Positions 23,341 through 34,689 of a stretch of 64,000 nucleotides of DNA are shown in pieces. The notes under the pieces are model-generated. The model made no database searches, was not told the DNA's origin, and was given only the letters and a program-made list of their open reading frames with translations. Within the stretch, counting starts at the first letter, position 1. Each line of letters starts with the position of its first letter. The position numbers and the translations under genes are program-made. Where the stretch lies: positions 2,540,882 to 2,604,881 of the forward strand of contig CM020618.1 in the NCBI GenBank assembly GCA_009829735.1, read 5' to 3'. This DNA is from Pyropia yezoensis (taxonomy: Eukaryota > Rhodophyta > Bangiophyceae > Bangiales > Bangiaceae).

Positions 23341-23611
23341 GCATGCACCTCGGCTCCCAAAGCAAGGAGAGTCCAAGAGAATCAACGAACACAAATAAGC
23401 ACGCGGAGAAAGCACCTGTAGCAGACACAACGTGCTCCAAGTCCTAACCTCCAAAGAAGCTTCAGGTGCACGTAGCAGCGAGCGCAGCAACAGACGCAGC
23501 TGGGCCTGCACACACCACGCTCCTGAAGCGAGAAGGGGTCAAGGAGAATCAACACATGCAAGCAAATACACAACAGAGAGATCATCTGTAGCAGGCACAG
23601 CGTGCTCCACA
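23341..23611. repeat. Diverged direct duplication, about 168-bp period
   Basis: Two copies, about 23341-23440 and 23509-23610, share agaatcaac(a/g), a CTGTAGCAG core and an (aca/cag)cgtgctcca end. On the minus strand each contains a CTGCTACAG that looks like a 3' splice site followed by similar sequence. It may be a duplicated exon or transposon subterminal DNA. Confidence 0.45.
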
Positions 23612-24018
23612 TGCCGGCCCACCAAAGAGCCACAGGCGTCTCCACGACGCCGGCCAAAGGGCGGAACCTCCAAGAGCTCGCCCTCACCAACAAACCAACC
23701 AGCGGCTGCCGCCACGATCGTGTAAACGACGGCCACACTGGCGCCCCCGCCGCTGCAGCCAGGATGTGGCTGCCCACCACGCAGAACGGCGCCTCGGCAG
23801 TCACCCCTCATGTCCTCCACTGCCATCCCGCCGGCCGCACCCACGTACACCAACGTATCCAGCCCACCCCGCCCGTAACGGCCGCAAGGACCGCCCACGC
23901 ATCATCAATCACCATGCCGGCGGCCGCACCCACCACCACCAGCTTGTACTGCACATGCGACCGAAGTTCGACACCAGCGTATCCCCCCCAATGCGGCCAA
24001 CACGCGCTTCCACCATGA
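23539..24018 (-). other. Possible small hydrophobic protein, frame broken
   Basis: Immediately downstream of the ~800-residue leftward gene, two leftward segments in different frames encode Ala/Val/Gly-rich hydrophobic stretches (KLVVVGAAAGMVIDDAW and VAVVYTIVAAAAGWFVGEG). A GTACGT between them could be a donor, but no complete splice model was found. Similar hydrophobic stretches lie at 27563-27952 (-) and 31820-32080 (+), again beside the transposase genes. Function unknown. Confidence 0.2.
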
Positions 24019-24027
24019 TGAGGGTCA

Positions 24028-26313
24028 TCAGGCGGAGGAGCCGCCAGGCAACGTGCGGGTGCGCTCCTGCTCGGCCAGCAAGCGCTCCAGCAAGCGGATG
24101 AAGCTGCGCTCGTTGTCGTCCTGCTTCGAGTGCAGGTGCTCCACCATCTCGTTCTTAAACGTGTTCAACGTGATGCGGTCCTCGGCGTCTCCATCGACGA
24201 GGGCGATGCCGAAGTGGGCTTCATTGTCATGCTCCAAGAACTTGTGCACACGCCGAAGCTCCAAGCGCCAGTGCAGGTACAGACCAGGCTCAGCGCCCGT
24301 GCGACGGGTACGCTTGTTGTACGCCTTGGCCACGGCCAACTCCAGGCAGTGCCGAATAAAGAACGAGGCCAGAGCGTAATGGCCAATAGAGATGCCAAGG
24401 ACAGTCCCACTGCCGACGTCGTCATCGCGCTCGCGGTCAGTGACGCCGAGGTACGCGTACATGGCCTTGACGCCGGCACGGACTGCCTTCCGGCCCATCT
24501 CAGAGCGCGTGTACTTGTTGTGTACCAGCCACTGGAGCACCTGGATGAGCGTCACCGTCCGGATTTCGAGACCGACAGCAGCGAAGAACGCGGCTATAAC
24601 CTTCTTCTTCAGTGCCTCGACCAGATGGGGCTGCACCGCGTACAAAAGAATGTCTGCTCGCACTAAAGTCGGTTCAGCTTTCTTCTGCCTCAAGCCGTTG
24701 GCGTCGTCACTGCTGGATGACGAACTGCGGGCGTGGAGCGCTCCTCCGCGCTGCTTCGTAGGCTGCTTGATGGTGCTTGACAGGAAAGTACGCGCTTCTC
24801 CCGAACTGCAGCTGAAGTGCTTCTCCGTGGACTCCAACACTAGGTCAGAGAACGTCTCAAAGTCGTGGTAGACCCCCGCGCATGTCAAGGCCGCCCCGAT
24901 AGACTCAGTGAGACGATCGTTGAGCGAGCGACGGATAGCAATCATGTGGTGCATGCCGACAATGCGGCCATTAGCGTCCGCAGCTTCAAAGTCGGCGTCG
25001 TCCGGTTGAGGAACCTCTTGCTTGGCATCAGCTGCACTGCCCACGCGACGCACCTTCGGTGCACCCTGCGAGCTTCCCCGATCGGCGGCGTCTGCCATGA
25101 CGCTCGCAAGCGTAGCGTCCAGATGCTCTTGACTGCTGCCCTTGCCTGCCGCACCTTTGGCCAGATGCGACGTCACAATGTTGGTGAGCTTGTCCACGGA
25201 CGTTGTCAGGCCATTCAAAATAGAGCCAATGGCCTCCAGAGTCTTGCCGTGGGTCTCGAGCTTGACCGTCGCGCCGGAAACGGCGTCGCAAACGATACCC
25301 AGCTCGCGCTTCACATCCTGGCTGGTCGTGGCGATGGCACACACGTTGGTAGCGATTTGGCTCAGCTCGCTTGACTGCGTGCTTGAGCTTGCAGCAGCGG
25401 AGCCCACGACAGCGACCTGCACAACTGGTGCCCCAGCATTGTCCTGCAGAGAAGTACCAGGCCTTTCAGCATAGGCCAAATCCACCAGAGCAGGCGGGGC
25501 GGCCACCGGCGCAGCCACGACCTTGCGGCTCTCCGGAGCTCGGCGAGATCGAGGCTTGGGGCCGGAGCCTGATGGCACAGCAGAATCCCCTGCAACTGTC
25601 TCACCAGAAGGCAGAGAAGGAGCTGTTGACCCAGGAGCGGACGCGATTGGAGCACGAGAGAGCGGCGGAGGGGGTGACAAAGATGGCACCTGAGAAGGGG
25701 ACGGAGCAAAGCGTGAAGAGGAAGGCCCGTAAAGAGGCCGAGCTAAGAAGTCCAGCGGCGAGGATGATGACGCGCCCGCCGTGGAGGACGGACAAGAGGA
25801 GGGAGAAGGCGGTTCAGAGAACAACGGCGGGGCAAGAAAGGGCAAAGGAGACCCGTAGGACGACGTGTCGAGGACGCTCAGTGGAGCGGGCGTGGACGGA
25901 CTCGGAATGAACAGCGGGGCTGACGCCGCCAGAAAGGCCGAGGGCGCACCGACTGACCCGTCAGAGACCGAGCTTGCGACACGCACGGTCGAGCTTGCGG
26001 ACGTCACATTGATCCCCTTGTCTGGGAACTCGGCGGCGCGCGCGCCTGGCCCAACGGCAGGGGGTGGCGGGCCAGACGGTGGCCCGACAGCGGGACGCCA
26101 GAGAGGCGGGAGCATGCCAGAATGTCCCGCAGACCCACTAGCACCGGCTGCAGCCCGAAGCTCATCCTTGGCTTGACGGTCGACAGCAAGCGGACGCACT
26201 GAAAGAGGCTGGCCCCGACGAGCTGCAGGAGAAGTACTCGGAGCAGTCATACGAGGAGAACGAAGATTGGGCGGAGCACTAGCAGCGCGACGACTGTTAG
26301 AGGGCGGGCCCAT
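24028..26313 (-). CDS. Unknown ~760-residue protein, probably transposon-associated
   Basis: I do not recognise this protein. The frame is open from 26433 to 24028; the ATG at about 26313 (MGPPSNSRR) is taken as start, giving about 761 residues, and an ATG 22 codons on (MTAPSTSP) is also possible. The N-terminal third is Pro/Ser/Ala-rich and disordered-looking. A predicted helical stretch follows, with LETHGKTLEAIGSILNGLTTSVDKL suggesting a coiled coil. The C-terminal half is compact, with few repeats and motifs such as IAFDDTV-free, charged helices ending in LLERLLAEQERTRT. No DDE triad or zinc motif is evident. It lies head-to-head with the Plavaka-like transposase, an arrangement seen for accessory proteins of CACTA-type elements, hence the inferred association. 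Intronless. Confidence 0.55.
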   Translation of the reverse strand: MGPPSNSRRAASAPPNLRSPRMTAPSTSPAARRGQPLSVRPLAVDRQAKDELRAAAGASGSAGHSGMLPPLWRPAVGPPSGPPPPAVGPGARAAEFPDKGINVTSASSTVRVASSVSDGSVGAPSAFLAASAPLFIPSPSTPAPLSVLDTSSYGSPLPFLAPPLFSEPPSPSSCPSSTAGASSSSPLDFLARPLYGPSSSRFAPSPSQVPSLSPPPPLSRAPIASAPGSTAPSLPSGETVAGDSAVPSGSGPKPRSRRAPESRKVVAAPVAAPPALVDLAYAERPGTSLQDNAGAPVVQVAVVGSAAASSSTQSSELSQIATNVCAIATTSQDVKRELGIVCDAVSGATVKLETHGKTLEAIGSILNGLTTSVDKLTNIVTSHLAKGAAGKGSSQEHLDATLASVMADAADRGSSQGAPKVRRVGSAADAKQEVPQPDDADFEAADANGRIVGMHHMIAIRRSLNDRLTESIGAALTCAGVYHDFETFSDLVLESTEKHFSCSSGEARTFLSSTIKQPTKQRGGALHARSSSSSSDDANGLRQKKAEPTLVRADILLYAVQPHLVEALKKKVIAAFFAAVGLEIRTVTLIQVLQWLVHNKYTRSEMGRKAVRAGVKAMYAYLGVTDRERDDDVGSGTVLGISIGHYALASFFIRHCLELAVAKAYNKRTRRTGAEPGLYLHWRLELRRVHKFLEHDNEAHFGIALVDGDAEDRITLNTFKNEMVEHLHSKQDDNERSFIRLLERLLAEQERTRTLPGGSSA

Positions 26314-26433
26314 GTTGTCGTGGGGGGCGGCGAGGGGGATCGAGAGTGTGAGCGACAACGACGACGACAGTGGGAAGGGAAAGAGTGGGTGCAGAGCACC
26401 ATCGTACGGACGCGGCAACCGACTCCCCACCAT

Positions 26434-28026
26434 GCCCCAACCAGGGCGCTCAAGTAGTGACTCTCGGTACCAATCCAGGTCACGTACCAGCTGCCAGTGC
26501 GATCATTGCCCGGCACAGGGCGCGCGCAACCTGTACCCTCCGAGCTCCTCGCGGCACCAAAAGGGGGCCTGCACACCGCCCCCCATCATGGAAAAAAAAA
26601 GCGGCAATGCGAACACCTGTCAGAGACACACACAGGCGGCCATAGCAGCGTGCATCCAAGTGTGCCAACGGATCCGTCAGTTTCATGGATGGGCGCGCCA
26701 GAACTCCACCACACACGCAGCACAAAACCAACAAATCCCCTTAGGGGCCACACACGCTGAGCAGCTCACAGTGCAGTAGACGGGGCGCAGAAGAACGTCC
26801 GCGCGGTCGTGCCATTGTAGCGATTGGTCAGCCGCGCGAATAACCAAGCGGCTCCCGCGGCCGCCCAATTGACCGGCGAAGGTGGAGTCACCTGAAGAAG
26901 AACCAGTGGACAACTGGCATCCAGTGCACACGCGCTCAGTGCCCCGCAGCACGGTCGAGGCGAACGAACGCGATGGGTCTGGACAGCATATTCGACGCAT
27001 TCTGCGTGTGATGCAGGTGCGCGCCCAAACTCGATGCACGAAGAGCGCGGATACAGTGAGTCGTGCGCGCGCGCGCGCTTTGTCAGCACACGGGCGACTG
27101 CATTTCTTGACCAATGGCGCCCAATTCCCGCTTACAGTAATGAACTTATACTGATCCAAGTCTGCTACTGGGCACATCCAGCGCTGAGGAGAGCACTTGG
27201 GCCAATGTCTGCAACGTCCCTGACAGTGCTCCATTGCCAATCGCCAATTCAATACACAATGCATGAGCTTAGGCAGCCTTCCCCACGAAGGCGCTCATCC
27301 GACCAGCGTGGGCGTGCACTGTGTTGCCGCCACTGTTACCGACCTCCATTCAACTGGGCACCCGCGCAGACAAGCGCTCTGTTTTCTGAGCGCTTGACCC
27401 CATTGGCGCGCTTGACGCGACGGGGCACTCTTCCTCGCACGACGCGCGCAAGACCTCCACTGTGTGCACCACCGTGGACCCTACGATCGACCACTCGCGC
27501 TGGAACTGCGTGGCGCCGCTGACAACGTTGAGCTCCGCCTTGCCCCCTTTTTCCAGTGTCCGTCACGTGAGCCCGTGTTCGTGCTCGCACACTGGTACGT
27601 GAATTGTGTTCTGCGCGGACTTGCAGGAGGCCACAGCCGAGCAGCTATTCTTGCTGGCGGACGCCGCCTTAGTGCCTGACGCGGTCGACGGGTAGCTGCG
27701 CGTGGAGGCTTCGGTCCCGTCTGTTGCGTGTGGGCTGGCTGCTGGTCGTTGGGGCGGCGACGCCGGCGAGCATTGCGACGGGGCGGCTGCTGGTGGCTTC
27801 CCGAGGACGGCCAGACTAGCAACGCTGACGACTCCGGCGAGCTGGACAACGCCGACCGCTCCGACCACATCGACCATCAAATAGCCGGTCCCGTTAGTCT
27901 CTTCAAGTACGGCTGCAGTGCGCGCCGTAACCACTGCGCCGAGCACACTCACTGCGCTGGTCTCGCCAGTTTTGTCGTCAACTGGGTCACTAGCATTGAC
28001 CGCCGAGCGATTTGGCCTCCTTTCAG
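26434..28026. other. Divergent region between two transposon-type genes
   Basis: About 1.6 kb that should contain the promoters of the unknown leftward protein and the rightward transposase, and probably a first exon of the transposase. A leftward frame at 27563-27952 encodes a hydrophobic stretch (VVGAVGVVQLAGVVSVASLAVLG) and then a Ser/Ala/Pro-rich tail; it is open upstream for some 25 more codons. No firm gene. Confidence 0.3.
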
Positions 28027-31000
28027 TGCTCTATGTGCGCGAGGTCGTTCTCCTTGGCCATGCACAAGGCTTGGCATATGAAGTCTAAGCACGGAGTCGA
28101 CGCACGTGGACACGTAAGAGCCAGCGGCGCTGCTTTGGCCCCTCAGAAGACCCAGGCAGAACGCAGGGGCGCGCCGTCGGCAGGTGGGCTGTTACAGCAT
28201 GGTCGCCGCCCCTCTTCTGATGACGTGCGTACTGAGCAGCATCGTTCTGGATCCGGCAGTGACCAAGGCACTGCTGACGCTACAAATTCGGACCAGCAAC
28301 GTGTTGAGCCTGCCGATGGGCTTGGCGGGCAGTTCCTTGGGCGACCGTCGACTCCCTCTTCCTCACAGGTGCCCCATGTGCCCGCGGCCAACGGCCCCTC
28401 TTCCGAGGACGCGGTAGAAGCGGAAATGGCTGAGCTGATGGCGACGACGAGAATGCATGCGGAGCCGTCCCTCCAGCCACAGAAGAGGCGCAGAGTTTCT
28501 GGGGGGGCGGCAGGCTCGATTCCAGAATACAGGTACGCGACTCTGGCCACTGAGCTCCGGGCGACTTACGAAGGTCTACGCGACTGGGCCCGATCCAAGT
28601 CCATTATCGAGCCCCGGAAACGCTGCCGTCCTGGTAGGTTTGACTCATACCGGCTCCGCGCCCTGCAGAGGTTTTGCTTAACTGTCGCGGGGGGTGCCGG
28701 TTTGACGCTTGCAGAGCAAGAGGAGCTGTACAACCTACTGGATGTGTGGGAGGGCACAAAACCGGGCATGCCGGTGGACGCTGGCCACAACACAAAGCTG
28801 AGGGACATCTTCGAGTCGGCTAACGCGTTTAAGAACGCGTTGCGGGATGACATCGATGCTGCTATTCTCAACGCGGGCTGGCGCAAGTGCACCATGCGCC
28901 AGAGTGGGGACACCTTCACCGGCTTCTTTAAGCCTGTGCTTCATGTCGTACTGAAGATGGTTGCAGAGGGAAAGAATGTCAAGCTGTGGAGCGGCGACGA
29001 CGGGGCGGCCCCCCCGACAGGGTTGCGAGAGTCGCCCATGGATGGAGATGCTTTTCGACTGAACGAAGCTGAAGTCATCAAAGAGCACGGGCCGAGTGCA
29101 TTCGTCCTTGGAATGCACGGCTACAGCGATGCTTCGCATATTTCCAAGTCAGGGGGTAAGCGTGCAGGGAGGCAAGTGGGACGATGTGCGTGGATGGTTA
29201 GTGGGGGGGGCTGACTGTCTTGAGAGCCGGATCGGACAAGCACTGACGCTCATTTACTGCATTCTCTTTCTGGATGCACAGCGTACAAGCTGTACCCCGT
29301 CAGAATTCGCCTCATCAACGAGCTAACAGACGAGGTCTACTTCGTGACGGTGGCGTACGTTCCGGTTATACGCAAGCTTAAGGAGCCTGGGGCTGACGAG
29401 AAAGCACGTGTGCGACGCAGTGCTGTGCTCCAGAGGGTGCTCTACATGGCGTTCCGCACTGCCATTGGGGCGAGCCACTCAGGCGTCGAAGTCGTTGTCG
29501 GTGGCCGTACGTTGCTGGCATTTCCAAGGCTTCTGCTCTACATCGCGGATCTTCCGGAGGAGAAGGCCATCATGTGCTTGAAGTCCGGCAAGTGTGCTCA
29601 TCCATGCACTTCTTGCGACGTGCGCGTCGACCAGACCGGCACGCCTGAAGCTCTGAATTCCCATGACCGGAATGCCATCCGGATTCTTACGACTCACTTG
29701 GAGGTCTCGGGCCATCGAGAGCACCAACGGGGTGCTCGGCGTCGAGCGGACCTCGAGGGCCGCACGAGTGCACAGAGCGCTGTCCCTGCTTTGGCCGGAT
29801 TTGCAGGCTTGTCCACGGCCCCGTTTCTGATGTACAAGCTGATTGGCTTTGACGTATTGCACGTCTTGGACCTGGGCGTTACCCGCACGCTCGTGCATCG
29901 CCTCGTGCGCGTGTTTCCGCACATGTGCAAGAATCACTACCCGTTGTGTGGCACGACGGCCGCTACATTCCGCGTGGGAAACATGCGCATATCCCACATG
30001 GGTCGGCGCAGCCTGGCTCCTCGGCTTGCCCCTGGTTTTTTTGTGGAGGAGGGGCAACCCCAGTCAACGTTCACTGGCTTCCAGCAGCGGTCCGGTGTAC
30101 CTATTCTGCCACACGCTGCGAATGGGTTGTTTGGTGTTGGGAGGCGGCGGCCGAGACGATCATCCGCGGTGTCACCTGCGCAAAAGCGCGCACGCCAGGC
30201 CAGGACGAGAGCTGCCACTGGAGCGGCCACCACGCGCGCCCAACCGTCGCGGTCCGCTGACGCGGCGGCGGGCTATGTAGAAACGGTTCGGTTTGAGGTC
30301 TATGACGATGAAGACGGCAACGAGCTGCCCCGCAACTTCTCGTTTGACTGGGTGGCGTACCATGCCGCGTTTGGTATTACGCCGGTGCAGGACGCTGTGA
30401 CGGCGATGTTCGCGGAGTACGCGGTCTTGTACGGGCGCATAGCCGGCTGGGCGACATCAACTGCTGCTGCAACAGTGACTCTCGAAGAGGGGAAAGACAT
30501 TGCTGGCCACGCGGAGGACTTCATCATCAAGTATGTGACCCCCATCTTGGGGATTCTTCAAGCTCCCAAAGTCCACAAGCTCCTGCGGCACGTCTTGGAC
30601 GCTATCAAGATGCACGGCAACCTGCAAAATGGCAACACCGGCGGCAACGAGGCGCAACACAAGGAGGACAAGGTTTTCTACAGGCGGACAAACAAGACTA
30701 TCAAGAACTTTACGCAGCAGATTGTACGGCAGGCGCAAGGATCCCGCGACATTTTGAAAGATCTCAAGAAGGAAGACGAGAAGGCAGAGAGGTTGGCGCG
30801 TTCCTCGGAAGCTGCGGCGCTGGCGGCGACGCGTGCACCGGCGCTGGCGGCGGCGGCGACCGTCGGTGAACAGGCTCCTCCGCGAGGAGCAGAATTGGTT
30901 GTCCGGGGTTCTCCTCTGCTGCTGGCGTCGGCTGACGACGCCAATCCCAGCACTGCAGCTGCGGCGACGTCTGAGGGTACCCGCCGTGAACGCGTGCGCC

Positions 31001-31596
31001 CTCTGCCGCGCAAGAGCGTCGCAGTTCTCTGCCAGCGACCAGGACTCTCGCAGCTCGGACGACTGCTGGGGCGTCCGGCCGTCACCAAGCTTAAAGTCCT
31101 GAACGGGCTGCGCATTGCTGCGCGCCTGGACTGCGGCACCATGTTCTCACAAGTGCTGCGCGCCACCCCCGCGTTCATGGCCAAGCCGTGGTACGATGCT
31201 GTCCTTATGGACGGCGACGAACCAGCTCCAACACACGACGCCAGTCACTGTGAGTCGCCTGGTATGCTCGTCGGTGAGGTACGTCTTCTGTTCCGTGGTG
31301 CTGAGGAGGACATGGCGGTCATATGTCTCTGGGAGGCTGTCTCGCCCGTTTCGAGATGTCCTCTCGCGGCCCGATCGTGTGCGCGCCTGCGCTGGGCAAC
31401 ATCGCGTGACGGGGAGGACTTTTGCTTGCGAGTCATCCCGGCAAGGCGTATCCGTCGTGTTGTCCACGTCGTGCCGGACTTTGCCGAGCTGGCAAGAACG
31501 GCAGGTATGGAAGCCGTCCCGCCGACGCGCACGGCGTCCATGAAGCATCACAGAGACGTGAGGTTCTTTGTGAACGACTTCTTTCCCTGGGCTTAG
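28027..31596 (+). CDS. Plavaka-like DDE transposase with N-terminal C2H2 zinc finger
   Basis: Exons 28027-29155 and 29282-31596 are joined by a 126-nt GT-AG intron that splits an Ala codon; about 1147 residues. The N-terminus is C-x2-C-x12-H-x4-H, one C2H2 finger whose first Cys precedes the first ATG (28033). A TTTCAG directly before it suggests an upstream exon, not found. The middle matches the Plavaka layout: DASHISKSGGAYKLYPVRI with a first acidic residue, then PEEKAIMCLKSGKCAHPCTSC (C-x2-C), DVLHVLDLGVTRTLVHRL with a second Asp, and GGNEAQHKEDKVFYRRTN with the Glu followed by NKTIKNFTQQI. This resembles fungal Plavaka (CACTA-related) transposases; catalytic residues are inferred from family layout. 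The frame is intact across both exons, so the copy may be young. Confidence 0.72.
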
Positions 31597-31671
31597 CGTA
31601 GGGCACAGAGGCAATCCTGGTGCTGCAGGCGCTTTCGCGCCCGTGTGTGCTCGGTACAGGTGTAACTGCCG

Positions 31672-31812
31672 CGGTTGGCGTTGGCGGGGTGTGCGGTTGG
31701 CGTTGGCGGGGTGTGCGGTTGGCGTTGGCGGGGTGTGCGGTTGGCGTTGGCGGGGTGTGCTGTTGGCGTTCGCTGGGTGTGCGGTTGGCGTTGGCGGGGT
31801 GTGCGGTTGCGC
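31672..31812. repeat. 22-bp tandem repeat, about six copies
   Basis: Unit gtgcggttggcgttggcggggt, with copies in register at 22-bp steps; the fifth is diverged (gttcgctgg). It begins about 75 bp after the transposase stop. Since 22 is not a multiple of 3, the array is open in all three frames. Subterminal tandem repeats are common in CACTA-type elements, so it may be a transposase-binding region. Confidence 0.85.
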
Positions 31813-31819
31813 GAACGAT

Positions 31820-32238
31820 TCTTACGAGGTTGTGTTGTGTGCGGCTGCGGTCCTGGTGGTGACGGCCATTGCGAAAAGGATGTCCCTGCAGCGGTCACAT
31901 CCATTAGCGTACTTGCTCAACGTCGTTGGCATGCCGGCTGTGTGATGAAGGACGCGGCGGCCGCGGTGCTGACGGCCGGTGTGGGGCCGCCATTTTCAGT
32001 ATTGGCGGTCGCCGCTGCGGCTGAGGTGGACGATGTCGGTGGGGTGGGCCAGTGCGCTGCGTGGTACGCTTTTTGTATGGTTCACCAGTATGATGTTCAG
32101 TACAGCATGAGTTCCACGAAGTGGCCGGACCACACGCATCGGCAATGGGTTTCCGACACTTCAGGCTTTAGGATGGGGCCAAGTCTGGTCATGAGAAACT
32201 GGAGTACGGAAAGGGTGCCGGAAGGACCACCCGCGTGA
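31820..32238 (+). other. Ala/Val-rich open stretch after the tandem repeat
   Basis: A frame runs from the tandem repeat to 32238 and includes hydrophobic runs (LTAGVGPPFSVLAVAAAAEV); a parallel frame has LCAAAVLVVTAIAKR. Neither can be shown to be a gene. They may be transposon 3' sequence. Confidence 0.2.
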
Positions 32239-34344
32239 TTCCATACTCAGCCGTTGCGGTGCCCCCACGGTGCCCCCGGTTTGTCGTCCACCGCCCAACC
32301 AGTCCCCTCCCTCACCCGTCCTCGTTATGCCTTCCCACCCGCCGCCGCGCCGCCCAGGGCCCTGTGTCTCGCAATGCCACCAGTCCACACTAGTGCTGGT
32401 TTTCCTATCAGTCAGGCGCACTCGAAGCCGCAACCACGATCACCCTGCCCGCCACAGGCACGGCCACAGGAGGAGAAAGCAAGGACAACGTGCAAGAGAA
32501 GCCTACAAGCCCGGTGGTCCCTAACACCCCGTCGCCTGAGCTGCCGAGACTGATCAGCCCGCTGACAGACGGCTTCCCCCAATGAGAGCGCTGGGCACAC
32601 AGTCGCAAGCAGTGCTCGCTCTGCAGAAAACAGGACCGGCCTGGTCACTCACCCAGCAGCGGCCGACAAAATTGATCCTCCAATGAGAGCGCCGTAAGAG
32701 CTCGATAGAGACCGCCGTGCACGACTGCGGCTCGTTCCGAGTCAACTTCGTGCCGGCCAGGAGCCTCGACGCGCTCCACCGCAGCGATCCGTGCGATGGG
32801 CCGCCGATGGCACCAATCGAGACCCAATCGTATCTCGCCTGCGACCCGCGAGCCCAATCGCGGACCCTCGGTGGGACCTCGGTGGGACCTCGGTGAGAAA
32901 CCACTACTCTGTGACGATTGTCCGCAGTCACCAGATATTTGGGGCGGCGCGACCAAGCGGAGGCGGATATGACCCACACTGGAGAGGGGCCTTCAATGGC
33001 CAACAGAGGACCCAGCGTGCATCGGCATGCGCCTCCACCGCTCCTCAGACCATTTGACAGCTGCTGTCGTCAATTGTCCTTGTCGGCAGCCCACGCTCCC
33101 GCTCCAAGGCCCGTTTCATGCTGATGGGTGGACCGACGTCCGGCGCGGGGCGCGGCCGTCGGCTGTCCCGCCTACTTCCCGCCCGACAGAGCCGCGCCGG
33201 GACCGCGGCGGTGAAGGAAATTTTTCCGGGCCGGGTCCCCGGCTCGCGCCGCGCCCACGGCGCGGCCACAAACGGCCGACCGTGACTGGCGGGCGCGTCG
33301 ACCGCATCTCGTGACCGAGGGTTGCCTGGCCAGGTGGGAAAAAGGACAGCTCTGAGAAGGGGGGGGGGGCTTGGACGGGAAGTGCGGGACCAGGCATCAC
33401 TCAGAGGCCCCGACGTATCTGGACTCGGGCGCCGCCAAACGGCGTTGTCGGTGGGGGCAGGGCCCTTGCGGACCCCCCCCAGCCTCGGGGCGTGTGTGGC
33501 CCGGCGTGGAACGGGAGGGAACGCGCGTCGCCCGCCCCCGGTCTGGGGCCTAGCGCCGCGAGCGGGGCACGCGCTCCCCCGCTGACGGCGGGAGAGGGGG
33601 GTGTTCGGGGCCCCCCGGGGGGCCTGTGTCCGACAACCTCTGCGGGGGGGTGCGGGGAACGCCGCCGCGCGTCGAGACGGCGAAGCAAGCCGTTGAGCGT
33701 CGTAGGGTTTCAAAACCCCGCCCGGCCGCACACGCTGCGCTCAATTATCAAGACCAACGCCACAACCCCTCGTGTCTCGTCCCGTACGCTCCCCATCCCA
33801 CCCATCCCTCCCTTCCCATCCCCCCGTCCCATCCCCCCCCCCTTCCCCACACCCCCCCTGTGACTCACCCCTACCCCCGACCGTCGCCACCTCCCCCTCC
33901 CCTCACCGCTCGCGATTTTGGTTGCACGATCTTCGTTGTGCCACTCCATAACCATCTCACTGCTTGGGGACGGCTTCCTTGGTTCTTCGATCGGCCTGTC
34001 GACGTATATTTTGGGCCACCCTCTCCCGGCTACCGACGCTTGCCCGACGTCTTGCCGACGGCGGCTGCCGACGGCGCCGAGCCACGCCACGGCGTGCGAC
34101 CTGTCGCTGGCGACGTCGCCGGGACGCTGTCTATCCTAGGTGTCACAGCTGTCGGGGGTGCCTGCCCGTTCTATCTCGTGCTCTTCCACTCCTTCGCGGT
34201 GTGGCTACCGTTTTGCTCTTGAGACCGCCATTGCCTTCTTGTGCTGCCCCCCTCTGGTGGAGTACCACTTCCCCGAGCTGTCCCTGGTCAACCTCTCCAC
34301 TCCCCCACTCCCTCCCAACATACGTCGTGTGACTACTGCCCATC

Positions 34345-34689
34345 ATGGAGCCTGGGACTGCTCCCCCATCTCCTTCCACCCGGCGCATGTCTGCGGCGCG
34401 CCCTCGCACTCGCTCCTTCCCCTCCCTCGTTCGCCCCGTGGCTGTGAGCGTTCGTCACCCTTTGGCGTCTCTGTCGGTGCCTTCGTCGTCCTCGTCGTCC
34501 TCTCGTTCGTCGGCGTGCTCGTCGGTTGACGAGCCCCTTGAGGAGGGTGTCGAACAGCCGCTGGAGTTGGCCGGGTGGCTGTCGGGGGCAGCCATTGACC
34601 GTCCCACCAACCCGATGACGCGGGACCCTCGGTTTGTGCACCAGTGCCGGTTGCTCGCGCAGCGGGTCGCCCCCAAGGCGACCGTGTAA
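34345..34689 (+). CDS. Hypothetical 114-residue protein
   Basis: ATG-started frame with a Ser/Arg-rich N-terminal half, then a compact acidic segment (VDEPLEEGVEQPLELAGWL) and a basic end (FVHQCRLLAQRVAPK). No family recognised. It is listed because its second half is less repetitive than the surrounding shadow frames. It could be chance. Confidence 0.25.
   Translation: MEPGTAPPSPSTRRMSAARPRTRSFPSLVRPVAVSVRHPLASLSVPSSSSSSSRSSACSSVDEPLEEGVEQPLELAGWLSGAAIDRPTNPMTRDPRFVHQCRLLAQRVAPKATV

Noticed and set aside
23286..32395. CACTA at 23286 and TAGTG at 32391 as ends of a CACTA element around the Plavaka-like genes
   Set aside because: Similarity stops after five or six bases, so the pair is not an inverted repeat.
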